Shown piece by piece: positions 17,844-25,320 of a stretch of DNA of 64,000 nucleotides (the stretch's first letter is position 1; every line of letters starts with the position of its first letter). The notes beneath the pieces were generated by a model. It was given only the letters and a program-made list of their open reading frames with translations. It had not been told where the DNA came from and ran no database searches. This DNA is from Mesorhizobium sp. (GTDB taxonomy: Bacteria > Pseudomonadota > Alphaproteobacteria > Rhizobiales > Rhizobiaceae), in contig SAKE01000024.1 of assembly GCA_004017275.1 (NCBI GenBank), forward strand, positions 1 through 64,000, read 5' to 3'. The translations under genes were made by a program, and so were the position numbers.

Positions 17844-18185
17844 ATGGAGCCGCTGGAAGTCACACTCTTCGCTTTTGCCGTGGGGCTGACGGCCTGCGGG
17901 CTGGCTGGATCGGCCATGGAGCTGGTGTCGGGCCGCAAGGTCGCCTTCGCCGAACCCTATGTGTCGCCGTCACATATCTTGCGCTCGCTGCTCGCCACCG
18001 CTTGTGCCGGACCCTTCATGCTGGTCAACGATGCCATCGATGCTTGGCGCGAGCGCCGCATTTCGATGATAGCGTTGATGTCTTGCGGCTGCACGGCAAT
18101 CGCCTGGGTCTTGGCGCTGGGCGTCGTCGTGCTTGCCATTGCCTCTTGGACGATCCGTCTCCTAGGGTCCGACCTGCCGGCCTGA
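17844..18185 (+). CDS. Small integral membrane protein
   Basis: 113 aa from ATG 17844, which follows GGAAAG by five bases. Three hydrophobic segments: residues ~4-25, ~47-65 and ~78-103. No family is recognised with confidence; similar small membrane proteins sit before gamma carbonic anhydrase genes in rhizobia. It ends 20 bp before that gene, so the two are probably co-transcribed. Confidence 0.75.
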   Translation: MEPLEVTLFAFAVGLTACGLAGSAMELVSGRKVAFAEPYVSPSHILRSLLATACAGPFMLVNDAIDAWRERRISMIALMSCGCTAIAWVLALGVVVLAIASWTIRLLGSDLPA

Positions 18186-18205
18186 GACGATTCGGAGACC
18201 AAAAA

Positions 18206-18733
18206 ATGCCGCTTTATGCGATCGATGGAACCGAGCCTAGCTTCGTGGATGCGGACTCAAACTGGATCGCGCCGGATGCGACGTTGATCGGTGACATCAG
18301 GGTCGGCCGCAACGCCGGCTTCTGGTTCGGCACCGTCATTCGCGGCGACAACGAGCCCATCGTCATCGGTGCCGACACCAATGTGCAGGAGCATACGGTG
18401 ATGCACACCGATCCCGGCTTTCCGCTGACGATAGGCGAGGGCTGCACGATCGGCCACCGCGCCTTGCTGCATGGTTGCACGATCGGCGACAACAGCCTGA
18501 TCGGCATGGGCGCCATCGTGCTGAACGGCGCGAAAATCGGTAGGAATTCGCTGGTCGGCGCGGGCGCGCTGGTCACCGAAGGCAAGGAATTCCCCGACAA
18601 TTCGCTGATCGTCGGGTCGCCGGCCAAGGCGATCAGGGTGCTGGATGACGCGGCCGTGGCAAGATTACGCGGGTCGGCGGCGCACTATGTTGCCAACGGC
18701 AAGCGCTTCAAGACGGGGTTGAAGGGAGTCTGA
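18206..18733 (+). CDS. Gamma carbonic anhydrase family protein
   Basis: 175 aa left-handed beta-helix protein built of hexapeptide repeats (IGDNSLIGMGAIVLNGAKIG). The three zinc-site histidines of the gamma class are recognisable in QEHTVMHTD and GHRALLHG. Proteins of this YrdA/PaaY-like group may be carbonic anhydrases or acyl-CoA related hydrolases; activity cannot be told from sequence. Start set by CGGAGACC upstream of the ATG. The AT-richer cassette begins 36 bp downstream. Confidence 0.92.
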   Translation: MPLYAIDGTEPSFVDADSNWIAPDATLIGDIRVGRNAGFWFGTVIRGDNEPIVIGADTNVQEHTVMHTDPGFPLTIGEGCTIGHRALLHGCTIGDNSLIGMGAIVLNGAKIGRNSLVGAGALVTEGKEFPDNSLIVGSPAKAIRVLDDAAVARLRGSAAHYVANGKRFKTGLKGV

Positions 18734-18769
18734 GATCAGTTTTGGTGGTGACATGAGGAGTCGCGCAGG

Positions 18770-19549
18770 ATGCCATCTAATATCGAACGGTATCAAAAAG
18801 ACTTAGAGAGATTAGTCAGTCAAGGTGGGAAGCTGACACTATCCATGCAAAAGCTCTACGAGAAAGAAGCCATGGCAAAGGTGCCAGAGGATCAACTAAA
18901 GAGCCTTCCGGATTTTCACTCTGCCTATCAAGGTTGGTATTCAGAAGGCCTCGCGCTGATTTCTCAGGTTTTACCCGAGCGAGCGGACGATTTTCGAGCC
19001 TACTACTCTCCCAAAACGCCAAGGAAAGAGATACTTTGGTCCAACTATACGATAAGTGATGCCCTTCGGGGAACCGCGATCAGCCGGAGTGGGCACACGA
19101 TGGCAGAGCCAAAACATGGGATCAGTCCGATGTATCAGCAATACAACATGGTTGCCGGTCTGCTGGGTCGGTTCGCATCAACGCTGTACGATATCAAGAC
19201 ATTGCTCCATGCCGATCTTTTGGACGACGAACTTCAACAGGCCGAAGAATTGAACAAGAACGGTTTCCAACGTGGCGCTGGGGTTCTGGCGGGGGTTGTA
19301 CTGGAAGGGCACTTGGCTGCCGTGTGTGACAGGCACGGCGTGGCGATCCGAAAGAAAGATCCTGCAATCTCCGATCTAAATGATGCCCTGAAAGCCGCGT
19401 CGGTTACGGATGTTATACAATGGCGCTTCGTTCAACATCTCGGTGATCTTCGCAACAAATGTGGCCACAAGAAAGCTGTCGAGCCAACGAAAGAGGAGGT
19501 CACCGAATTGATAGATGGGGTTCGCAGAATGACCAAGACACTCCTTTGA
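18770..19549 (+). CDS. HEPN-motif protein, candidate ribonuclease
   Basis: 259 aa, largely helical. The C-terminal third is HEPN/abortive-infection-like: GVLAGVVLEGHLAAVCDRHG helix, then the motif RNKCGH (R228-x4-H233), which matches the catalytic R-x4-6-H of HEPN RNases. The rest has no recognisable domain. Codon use and G+C are clearly lower than in flanking genes, pointing to horizontal acquisition. It opens a four-gene cassette on one strand. HEPN proteins commonly cut tRNA or mRNA in defence or toxin systems; that role here is inference. Confidence 0.7.
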   Translation: MPSNIERYQKDLERLVSQGGKLTLSMQKLYEKEAMAKVPEDQLKSLPDFHSAYQGWYSEGLALISQVLPERADDFRAYYSPKTPRKEILWSNYTISDALRGTAISRSGHTMAEPKHGISPMYQQYNMVAGLLGRFASTLYDIKTLLHADLLDDELQQAEELNKNGFQRGAGVLAGVVLEGHLAAVCDRHGVAIRKKDPAISDLNDALKAASVTDVIQWRFVQHLGDLRNKCGHKKAVEPTKEEVTELIDGVRRMTKTLL

Positions 19550-19705
19550 AATAACCAAAAGTCCTTCCCTGCCGGCATTACCATAGATTGCCGGCCCAGC
19601 GACCACCCCTATCTTGCTTTTTCCAATAGACTTTCGCGCGGTTGCCATTTGAAACAATCGTGATCGTCCCCAAGTGTGCAGTCCATGTCGCGAGAAGGAA
19701 ATAAT

Positions 19706-19909
19706 ATGCAGGAACGAAACAAGGAACTGATTGGCGCGAACGGGGACCGTCAACTTTGGCGATTAGAAATCCTACAGCCGAACGGCCAGTGGGATAAAGT
19801 GTATCAGGGCAAGGTATTTATGAACGTGCAAGGAGTCCGAAAGCAAACGCCAGATGACCCGGCGTTCATTGGTCAGGCGGAAGCCCAAGCGTGGCTGCTA
19901 CAGGTCTAG
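19706..19909 (+). CDS. Small hypothetical protein of the accessory cassette
   Basis: 67 aa. ATG 19706 is preferred over an upstream ATG because GAAGGAA lies six bases before it. The sequence (GDRQLWRLEILQPNGQWDKVYQGKVF) looks like a small beta-rich fold with no recognised family. It lies 156 bp after the HEPN gene and 42 bp before the PD-(D/E)XK-like gene. By size and position it could be an antitoxin or accessory subunit, which is speculation. Confidence 0.6.
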   Translation: MQERNKELIGANGDRQLWRLEILQPNGQWDKVYQGKVFMNVQGVRKQTPDDPAFIGQAEAQAWLLQV

Positions 19910-19951
19910 TCAGCAAACCCTCGCGAAGGTGATCAGGGAAGGCGCACTAGT

Positions 19952-20452
19952 ATGGATCAGCTACTATTGGACAAAATAAAGTCCCTGTCCGTCGCGGAGC
20001 TCCTTGTCGCTCACACGCAGATTGGGGAAGAACTACGGGAAAGAGGAGTGGTCCGAAGCGCCAACAATCCGACAGGCGATCTTGCCGAGCATCTGTTTTG
20101 TCGTGCGTTCGGATGGCAACAAGCTTCGAATTCCGAACGCGGCCACGATGCAGTTGGGGCTGATGGTAAAAGGTATCAGATCAAAGGTCGCCGCATCCAT
20201 CGGCGCAATAAGTCCCGTCAACTCTCCGCTATCCGGGACATTGCGGGAGGGCATTTCGACGTGCTGGCCGGAGTGCTTTTCGATGACGACTTCAATGTAC
20301 TCAAAGCAGCCTTGATCCCCATCGGGGTCGTGGTCGAGCGGTCGACGTTCATTGCGCACACGAACAGCAACAAGTTTATGCTTCGGGACGACGTATGGAA
20401 CGCAACCGGGGTCCGCGACGTCACTGCCGACATTGCAGCGGCGATGCCCTAG
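19952..20452 (+). CDS. PD-(D/E)XK-like putative nuclease
   Basis: 166 aa. The arrangement of E46 (GDLAEHLF), D66 (RGHDAVGADG) and Q76-I-K78 (RYQIKGRR) fits the E...D...(E/Q)xK active site of the PD-(D/E)XK superfamily, with helix alpha-A before and the QIK strand after. The later HFDVLAGVLFDDDF strand also fits the fold. Likely a DNA- or RNA-cutting subunit of a restriction or abortive-infection type system. Lower G+C than the chromosome. Assignment is by motif reading only. Confidence 0.65.
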   Translation: MDQLLLDKIKSLSVAELLVAHTQIGEELRERGVVRSANNPTGDLAEHLFCRAFGWQQASNSERGHDAVGADGKRYQIKGRRIHRRNKSRQLSAIRDIAGGHFDVLAGVLFDDDFNVLKAALIPIGVVVERSTFIAHTNSNKFMLRDDVWNATGVRDVTADIAAAMP

Positions 20453-20473
20453 CCAACACGTTGTGAGAGACAT

Positions 20474-20788
20474 ATGGCCAACAAAGACATCATGACGCGG
20501 GAAGAAACGATGGCCTTCGTTAGCGAGATGATGGCAGCTGCACTTCGTGATGAAGAGGCGCCAAAGCTGTCCCCGCTAGGTAAGAGATACATAAGGCCGG
20601 AATACTTGGAAGACGCCATGGACATGGTAACGCGGCTGATCTCCTCGAAGTTCGAGAATATGCCTGCGGAGGTCTCTGACGAATTCGAGGTGCAAGAAGT
20701 CTTTCGGCAGAAGACGGACGAAATGGTCGCCAACATGGTGTTGGCTACGCGCAAGATGCTTGAGAAGCTCACCAAGAAGCACCCCTGA
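20474..20788 (+). CDS. Hypothetical protein of the accessory cassette
   Basis: 104 aa, predicted helical and acidic, starting 21 bp after the PD-(D/E)XK-like gene. The region EEAPKLSPLGKRYIRPEYLEDAMDMVTRLISSKFENMPAEV has no family I recognise. No signal peptide or membrane segment. It closes the four-gene cassette and is followed by a strong terminator hairpin. Confidence 0.6.
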   Translation: MANKDIMTREETMAFVSEMMAAALRDEEAPKLSPLGKRYIRPEYLEDAMDMVTRLISSKFENMPAEVSDEFEVQEVFRQKTDEMVANMVLATRKMLEKLTKKHP

Positions 20789-20868
20789 CCATCCTGATTC
20801 GCAATCCTGCGGCGCCTGCCGATGTAGCGGTCGGAGGTCTCCTTCGTCGTATTGATCCCAGAAATGGC

Positions 20869-20900
20869 GGAGCCGGCCCGGGGACGGGGCCGGCTCCTTT
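20869..20900 (+). terminator. Terminator-like hairpin after the accessory cassette
   Basis: Perfect 11-bp stem (GGAGCCGGCCC / GGGCCGGCTCC) with a 7-nt loop and a short TTT tail, 80 bp past the last cassette gene. It probably ends that transcript; the weak T-run makes partial read-through likely. Confidence 0.6.
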
Positions 20901-20989
20901 CACCCGGTCGTTGGGGACGGGGAGGGTGGGGACTCGACCGGGTTTCTCCTGAAGCGCTTCGCATTCACGCGACGCGCTTGATCTCTGTT

Positions 20990-21598
20990 TTAGCGGACGC
21001 TGGCGACCGCGTCGGAGCGGCCGTCGTTGATCGTCACCCAAACGCCGGAATTCTGGTCTGACTGGCGCTTGAGATAGGTATAGTCGGTGTCCGTCCAGGA
21101 CAGGACCTTGGTTTCCAGATTGTCGAGGATGAATTCGCCGAGGCTGGTGCGCACGGTCAGCACCGCGTGGCCGTCACCGTTCGGCTGGCGCGCGACCGTC
21201 ATCAGCAGATTGCCGGCGGGCACGCCCGCATCCATCAATTCGCGACGCTTTTCCAGCGCGTAGTCCTCGCAATCGCCATAGCCATTGTCGGGATAGGCCC
21301 AGTATTCCTCGACACCGTAGTTTTCCATGTCGGTGCGCGGCTTGATGCGGGTGTTGACCAAATTGTTGATGTTGACGATCTTCGCCCACAGTTTGCGGGT
21401 CAGTTCGACCGGCGCGCCCTTCGGGGTCCTTTCGCTGCATTCGCCTGATATGCGCTGGCAGAATTCATAATGACCAACAGGCTGAGTAGTGCGTCCGCCG
21501 GTGTGCATATAGGCCGGTCCCGCGGCATATGCTGATCCCCAAGCGGAAAGCTGCATCGCCATTGCCGCCAGCAACAGCTTGCCCCTCGTTTTCTTCAT
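20990..21598 (-). CDS. Transglutaminase-like cysteine peptidase (BTLCP)
   Basis: 202 aa from the ATG of MKKTRGK; a longer frame to 21817 runs into noncoding sequence. Signal peptide residues 1-26 (ending SAYA), so periplasmic. The papain-like triad is visible: cysteine in YGDCEDYALEKR, histidine in GDGHAVLTVR and aspartate in FILDNLE. In Pseudomonas and others this family (LapG-like) cleaves surface adhesins under c-di-GMP control; a PilZ protein lies next door, which is suggestive, but no adhesin or LapD gene is in the window. Confidence 0.9.
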   Translation of the reverse strand: MKKTRGKLLLAAMAMQLSAWGSAYAAGPAYMHTGGRTTQPVGHYEFCQRISGECSERTPKGAPVELTRKLWAKIVNINNLVNTRIKPRTDMENYGVEEYWAYPDNGYGDCEDYALEKRRELMDAGVPAGNLLMTVARQPNGDGHAVLTVRTSLGEFILDNLETKVLSWTDTDYTYLKRQSDQNSGVWVTINDGRSDAVASVR

Positions 21599-21810
21599 TG
21601 TTGTAGTCTCCCCGTTCGAAGGAGACATTGCCACATGCGGATTTATTTGAGGCAAAAGCGCGAAGTAGATATTGAGTAAAACGCCAGTAGAATTCACATA
21701 AAATTTGAATAATTTGAGTATTAAATTATTTGGAGTTTTGAAGCCCGACTCTCGGCTATCGGTGTCGCGGAAACCTTGCCGGGGGCGGCCAAGCGCTGGT
21801 CGTGGACGCA

Positions 21811-21840
21811 AAAACAAAAAACCGGCCGCACGGGCCGGTT
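21811..21840 (-). terminator. Rho-independent terminator of the PilZ gene
   Basis: On the minus strand an 8-bp stem AACCGGCC/GGCCGGTT with a 5-nt loop is followed by TTTTTTGTTTTTG. It lies 26 bp after the PilZ gene stop and is a textbook intrinsic terminator. Confidence 0.85.
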
Positions 21841-21865
21841 CCCGAAGTGTTGCTGTCGGGCCTGC

Positions 21866-22483
21866 TCAGGCGCGTGGCGTGTTGAATTCGGAATCGAGCG
21901 TTTCGGGGCGTTGGATCACGGCGAATTCGATGGCCACGCCGTCCTCGAAATGGCGCACGACCTGCCCGCGCATGGTGCCGAGCATGACCTGGATGCCGAT
22001 CGCCGGCTTGACGTCGATCTCGATCGCGGCGCCGGAAAGCGACAGGTCGATGATGCGGCATTGGTACTGGCGGCCGTCGGTGAGCTGCAGCACGCTGGTC
22101 GGATTGCGCGGTGCGACGCGTTCGTGGCGACGATCTTCCGGCAGGTCGAGTTCATGCTTGTTGGCCAGCCAGGTCAATTGCGCGGCAAGCTTGTCCTTCT
22201 TGCGATCCGACGCGATGACGGTCATCGCGAAACCATCCTGCAAGGTGCGCGTGACGACACCTTCGATGCGGCCGATATGATCGATGTAGGCGATGATCTT
22301 TTCGCCGGGCATGCCGATGCGGTCGGTGCGAAACGCGACATTGCCCGGTGACATGTCGACGACCTGGCAGGGATGCTCGGTGCGGTCTTCCAGCATGAAG
22401 CGCCCGTAAATCTTGACGCGGACGCGCTGAAAGTTACGCCTTTCAGCTTGGGACGGCGCATAGTCGACCGCCGCTGACCTCAT
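21866..22483 (-). CDS. Tandem PilZ domain protein
   Basis: 205 aa with two PilZ domains: residues ~15-95 and ~118-195. PilZ domains bind c-di-GMP through RxxxR and (D/N)xSxxG. The second domain has both (RRHER, DLSLSG). The first has RNFQR but its second motif reads DMSPGN, without the normal spacing, so it may be a non-binding YcgR-N-like or degenerate domain. Likely a cytoplasmic c-di-GMP effector; target unknown. Own terminator downstream. Confidence 0.87.
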   Translation of the reverse strand: MRSAAVDYAPSQAERRNFQRVRVKIYGRFMLEDRTEHPCQVVDMSPGNVAFRTDRIGMPGEKIIAYIDHIGRIEGVVTRTLQDGFAMTVIASDRKKDKLAAQLTWLANKHELDLPEDRRHERVAPRNPTSVLQLTDGRQYQCRIIDLSLSGAAIEIDVKPAIGIQVMLGTMRGQVVRHFEDGVAIEFAVIQRPETLDSEFNTPRA

Positions 22484-22666
22484 GACTGCCTACACCCTGT
22501 TTGGCATCCCACGCGCCGATGCGAGGAACTTCATCGCAGAAGTACAACAAAGCGGGTTAACAAAGGGAAAAGCGGGCGCTTCGGCGCGTTGCTTTTTTAA
22601 GCACGCCGTTGTCCCAAAACCGCTGCGCATTTTTGCGCGACATGCATCAAGCCACGAGGTTGCGGA

Positions 22667-23299
22667 CTATTCCTCGCGCCCGCCGTCGAAGACGACGAGA
22701 TGACGGATGCGGCGCGCCCGGCCGAGCGCCGAGATCGTCTCGGGTGCCTCAAGATCATCGGGAACGAGCGAGGGGACATCGATCGCCGGGCGGTTGTTCA
22801 GCAGCTCCTTTTCCGGATCGATGACGCGGATCGAATCGATCAACGCGTCGGTGATCGGATCGGCGCCCAGCCAGAAGGGTTTTTCCACGGCGCTGATGAC
22901 GCCCAGGGAGCGCGGATTTTCGACGCCGCCGTCAAGCGGCAAGGCGAGCAGTTCGAACTTGTTGGAACGGCCGTTGCGGCTGAAGCCTTCATAGCTGATG
23001 AGCACAACGGATTTCTGTTCGAAGACGCCATGGATCAATCGCGAGACAAGCCGCTGATCTTTCTCGCGCCACAGCGACGGAAAGGAAAACCCCTTGAGCT
23101 CGCGGCCGTAGCTCGCGCAAAGCCTTGTGCCGGCCAGCCGGAATACGGCTTGCCCGCGCGTGTCCCGTTCCAGGATAAAAGTGTCGGCCAGCAGGGACTT
23201 GATGTCGGCCGGCTCGACCTCCGAACGCTTCGGGGCAGGGCGTCCGTCACGCAGGCGATTCCAATAGTGGAACAGCGTGATCGATCCATTCTGGTTCAT
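22667..23299 (-). CDS. PAS domain protein (PAS_5 type)
   Basis: 210 aa from ATG 23299, preceded by GGAG at nine bases; an upstream extension to 23338 is less likely. Matches the small alphaproteobacterial PAS_5 family: LFHYWNRLRDGRPAPKRSEVEPADIKSLL opening, FRLAGTRLCASYGRELKG core. No output domain follows, only a ~60-residue tail. Probably a cytoplasmic sensor or regulatory partner; neighbours include a PilZ protein but no kinase. Confidence 0.85.
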   Translation of the reverse strand: MNQNGSITLFHYWNRLRDGRPAPKRSEVEPADIKSLLADTFILERDTRGQAVFRLAGTRLCASYGRELKGFSFPSLWREKDQRLVSRLIHGVFEQKSVVLISYEGFSRNGRSNKFELLALPLDGGVENPRSLGVISAVEKPFWLGADPITDALIDSIRVIDPEKELLNNRPAIDVPSLVPDDLEAPETISALGRARRIRHLVVFDGGREE

Positions 23300-23449
23300 G
23301 CTATGCTGCTCCGCGCATTCTGTCGTCTGATGTCCCATCGGTGAACAGAAGGGCGCCCTCCGATGACCTACATGCGTTGCGGAGCAGGAAGCGTGCCAGC
23401 GTCGTTAACACTTGTTCACGGGTCGGGGCCGTTAAGGTTAACAAGTGGT

Positions 23450-23599
23450 TTACATTGCATCGAAGCGCGCCCCGTGGCACATAAAAACCACTCCAGAAGC
23501 GGTCGTTTCGCGACGATCGGCAGCACTTCAGTCAAGAGTTTTAGGGGAGCATGGGGCTCGACCAGCCGTTCAAGGGAAACCTTGAACGGCTTCTTTTTT
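23450..23599 (+). ncRNA. Candidate small RNA or rhomboid leader
   Basis: Inferred from an intrinsic terminator with no protein gene upstream on its strand and from a promoter-like AT-rich patch before it. The 5' end is approximate. It could be an independent small RNA or an attenuated leader of the rhomboid gene that starts 90 bp after the terminator. No known RNA family is recognised. Confidence 0.4.
23564..23599 (+). terminator. Strong Rho-independent terminator
   Basis: A perfect 12-bp stem (AGCCGTTCAAGG / CCTTGAACGGCT) closed by a GAAA tetraloop and followed by TCTTTTTTG. The geometry is textbook for the plus strand; the minus strand has no T-run. Confidence 0.9.
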
Positions 23600-23688
23600 G
23601 ATTCGCGCCCGGTGATTCGCGGTTTGCTGTTCGGCCCGCGGTGATCTAGATGCTCGAACCCCTAATTCCGCAGTGAGTGCAATTTCCA

Positions 23689-24444
23689 ATGAGTGAACCG
23701 GTAGCTCCGGAAGTCGACCCGGTCGAGGGCGCGCCACCACGGCGGCGCGAGCCGGTGTTCAACCTGCCGCCCGTGGTGCTGGCGGTGATCGGCATCTGCG
23801 TGGCCGTCTATCTGTTGCAGCAATATGTGCTGACCGAATCCCAGCAGATGACATTGCTGTATGACGGGGCCTTCATTCCTGTTCTCTACACCGGGCAATA
23901 TGGCTTCGACTGGTTCCTGTTTTCACGGCCCTTCACCTATGCCTTCATGCATGGAGGCTTTGCCCATATCGCCATCAATATGGTTTGGATCGCCGCGTTC
24001 GGTTCGCCGTTGGCAAATCGTGTGGGGACGCTGTGGTTCGCGCTGTTCTTTGCCGCAACGGGGCTCGCCTCGGTCGCGCTTTTCTGGGCGCTGCATCCGT
24101 ATGGAGAGGCTCCGCTGGTCGGTGCTTCCGGCGCGATATCAGGCATGATGGGGGCTGCGGCGCGATTTGGTTTCCGCACGGACCGTTTGGCCGGCAAGGC
24201 TGCTTTCGCCGGCCCTGTGCTGCCGATCGCATTCGTGTTGCGCTTGCGCGGCGTCGTGATCTTCCTTGCCGTGTGGATGATCATCAATCTCGCCACCGGC
24301 CTTGCCGGCTTTGCGCCGGGAGTAGAGGGTCAGATCGCCTGGGAGGCACATATTGGCGGCTTTGTCGCCGGCTTCTTCGGCCTGCGCTGGTTCGACAGAA
24401 GATGGCAGGCGCCTGACTGGGAGAGCACCGACCTCCGCACTTGA
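23689..24444 (+). CDS. Rhomboid family intramembrane serine protease
   Basis: 251 aa, about six transmembrane helices. The catalytic serine lies in GASGAISGMMG (GxSG) and the histidine in AHIGGFVAGFFGLR; the HGGFAHIAINMVW helix holds the conserved HxxxN region. Start ATG 23689 fits a proline-rich cytosolic N-terminus. Substrates of bacterial rhomboids are mostly unknown. It precedes a CBS-domain gene by 88 bp. Confidence 0.92.
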   Translation: MSEPVAPEVDPVEGAPPRRREPVFNLPPVVLAVIGICVAVYLLQQYVLTESQQMTLLYDGAFIPVLYTGQYGFDWFLFSRPFTYAFMHGGFAHIAINMVWIAAFGSPLANRVGTLWFALFFAATGLASVALFWALHPYGEAPLVGASGAISGMMGAAARFGFRTDRLAGKAAFAGPVLPIAFVLRLRGVVIFLAVWMIINLATGLAGFAPGVEGQIAWEAHIGGFVAGFFGLRWFDRRWQAPDWESTDLRT

Positions 24445-24532
24445 AATGCAACCGATCACGGCGCACGATGTTCACTCTTACGTGAAGGTCGGTCAGGGCA
24501 GGAACCGGCCAAGCAAAGCAGAGGAGGACGCC

Positions 24533-24964
24533 ATGACGGTTAAGGCAATTCTCGAGAAAAAAGGCCATGACGTGTTCACGCTCGGGCCGAACGAAAAGCT
24601 GAGCGAAGCCATCCGTATCCTGGCAGAACACAAGATCGGTGCGCTGGTCATCACCAATGGCGATCACAAGATCGTCGGCATCCTTTCAGAGCGCGACATC
24701 GTGCGGGTTGTCGCCCGCGAAGGTGCAGCCGCGCTCGATATCGCCGTGCGTTCGGCGATGACGCCGAAGGTGAAGATCTGCAACGAAAACCACACCGTCA
24801 ACGAGGTGATGGAGATCATGACCCGAGGCCGCTTCCGCCATCTGCCGGTGGAAAAGGACGGCATGCTCGATGGCATCGTGTCCATCGGCGACGTGGTCAA
24901 GCGCCGCATCGAGGACGTCGAGCGCGAGGCCGAAGAGATCAGGGCCTACATCGCCACCGCCTGA
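24533..24964 (+). CDS. CBS domain pair protein
   Basis: 143 aa with GAGGAGG directly before the ATG. Two CBS motifs, residues ~8-65 (LSEAIRILAEHKIGALVITN, IVGILSERDIVR) and ~75-130 (VNEVMEIMTRGRFRHLPVEKDGMLDGIVSIGDVVK), form one Bateman module that would bind an adenine nucleotide. No catalytic domain is attached. Abundant class in Rhizobiales; partner unknown. Confidence 0.93.
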   Translation: MTVKAILEKKGHDVFTLGPNEKLSEAIRILAEHKIGALVITNGDHKIVGILSERDIVRVVAREGAAALDIAVRSAMTPKVKICNENHTVNEVMEIMTRGRFRHLPVEKDGMLDGIVSIGDVVKRRIEDVEREAEEIRAYIATA

Positions 24965-25011
24965 GCGGTGAAGGCTCCGCCGGAGGGAGAACCGACCGAC
25001 GGAGCCGCAGT

Positions 25012-25269
25012 CTACCTGTTGTCGAGTTCGGAGCGGACGAGTGCGAGCCCGCGCCGGGTGATGCGGTAAGGTCCGCCACCCGACGAAGAAACCGCCTTCT
25101 TCCGCTTCAGCTTTCGAAACAGGTCGAGATCGACGCCCGGATAATGCCAGCCGTCACGGGTCAGGCATTTGACGGAGGCGATCCGTTTCTTCTCGTTCTT
25201 TTCTATTTCAATGCGCCCGCCCTGCGCGAGCAGGTGCAGGATGCGCTGTTCTATGCGCGAAATGTCCAT
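25012..25269 (-). CDS. YjhX family protein (UPF0386)
   Basis: 85 aa. The opening ISRIEQRILHLLAQGGRIE, the central CLTRDGW and the ending SGGGPYRITRRGLALVRSELDNR match YjhX of E. coli, described as the toxin of a YjhX-YjhQ pair. No YjhQ-like gene lies beside it; an unrelated GNAT gene is 1.8 kb away beyond gatB. Many proteobacteria carry YjhX alone, so a chromosomal DNA-binding or regulatory role is as likely as toxicity. A terminator ends only 14 bp before its start codon. Confidence 0.85.
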   Translation of the reverse strand: MDISRIEQRILHLLAQGGRIEIEKNEKKRIASVKCLTRDGWHYPGVDLDLFRKLKRKKAVSSSGGGPYRITRRGLALVRSELDNR

Positions 25270-25283
25270 GTGAGAGTTTCCGG

Positions 25284-25320
25284 GAAAACAAAAAATGCCG
25301 CCGCCGCGAAGCTTCGCGGC
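25284..25320 (-). terminator. Minus-strand terminator just upstream of the YjhX gene
   Basis: An 18-nt palindrome GCCGCGAAGCTTCGCGGC (25303-25320) is followed on the minus strand by GGCGGCATTTTTTGTTTT. It has no annotated gene upstream on its strand: gatB is transcribed the other way. It thus ends either a noncoding RNA or the leader of the YjhX gene. Confidence 0.7.

Larger units (their letters stand above)
23300..23688. other. Intergenic region with orphan terminator
   Basis: 389 bp between divergent genes. It contains an 8-bp dyad CACTTGTT/AACAAGTG (23409-23416 and 23440-23447), an AT-richer promoter-like stretch near 23430-23490, and a strong plus-strand terminator at 23564-23599. No convincing protein gene is present; the short open frame that crosses it runs through the terminator. 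Confidence 0.55.

Noticed and set aside
23363..23644. A 93-codon plus-strand frame before the rhomboid gene
   Set aside because: It reads through a strong intrinsic terminator, has no ribosome site and no resemblance to known proteins.
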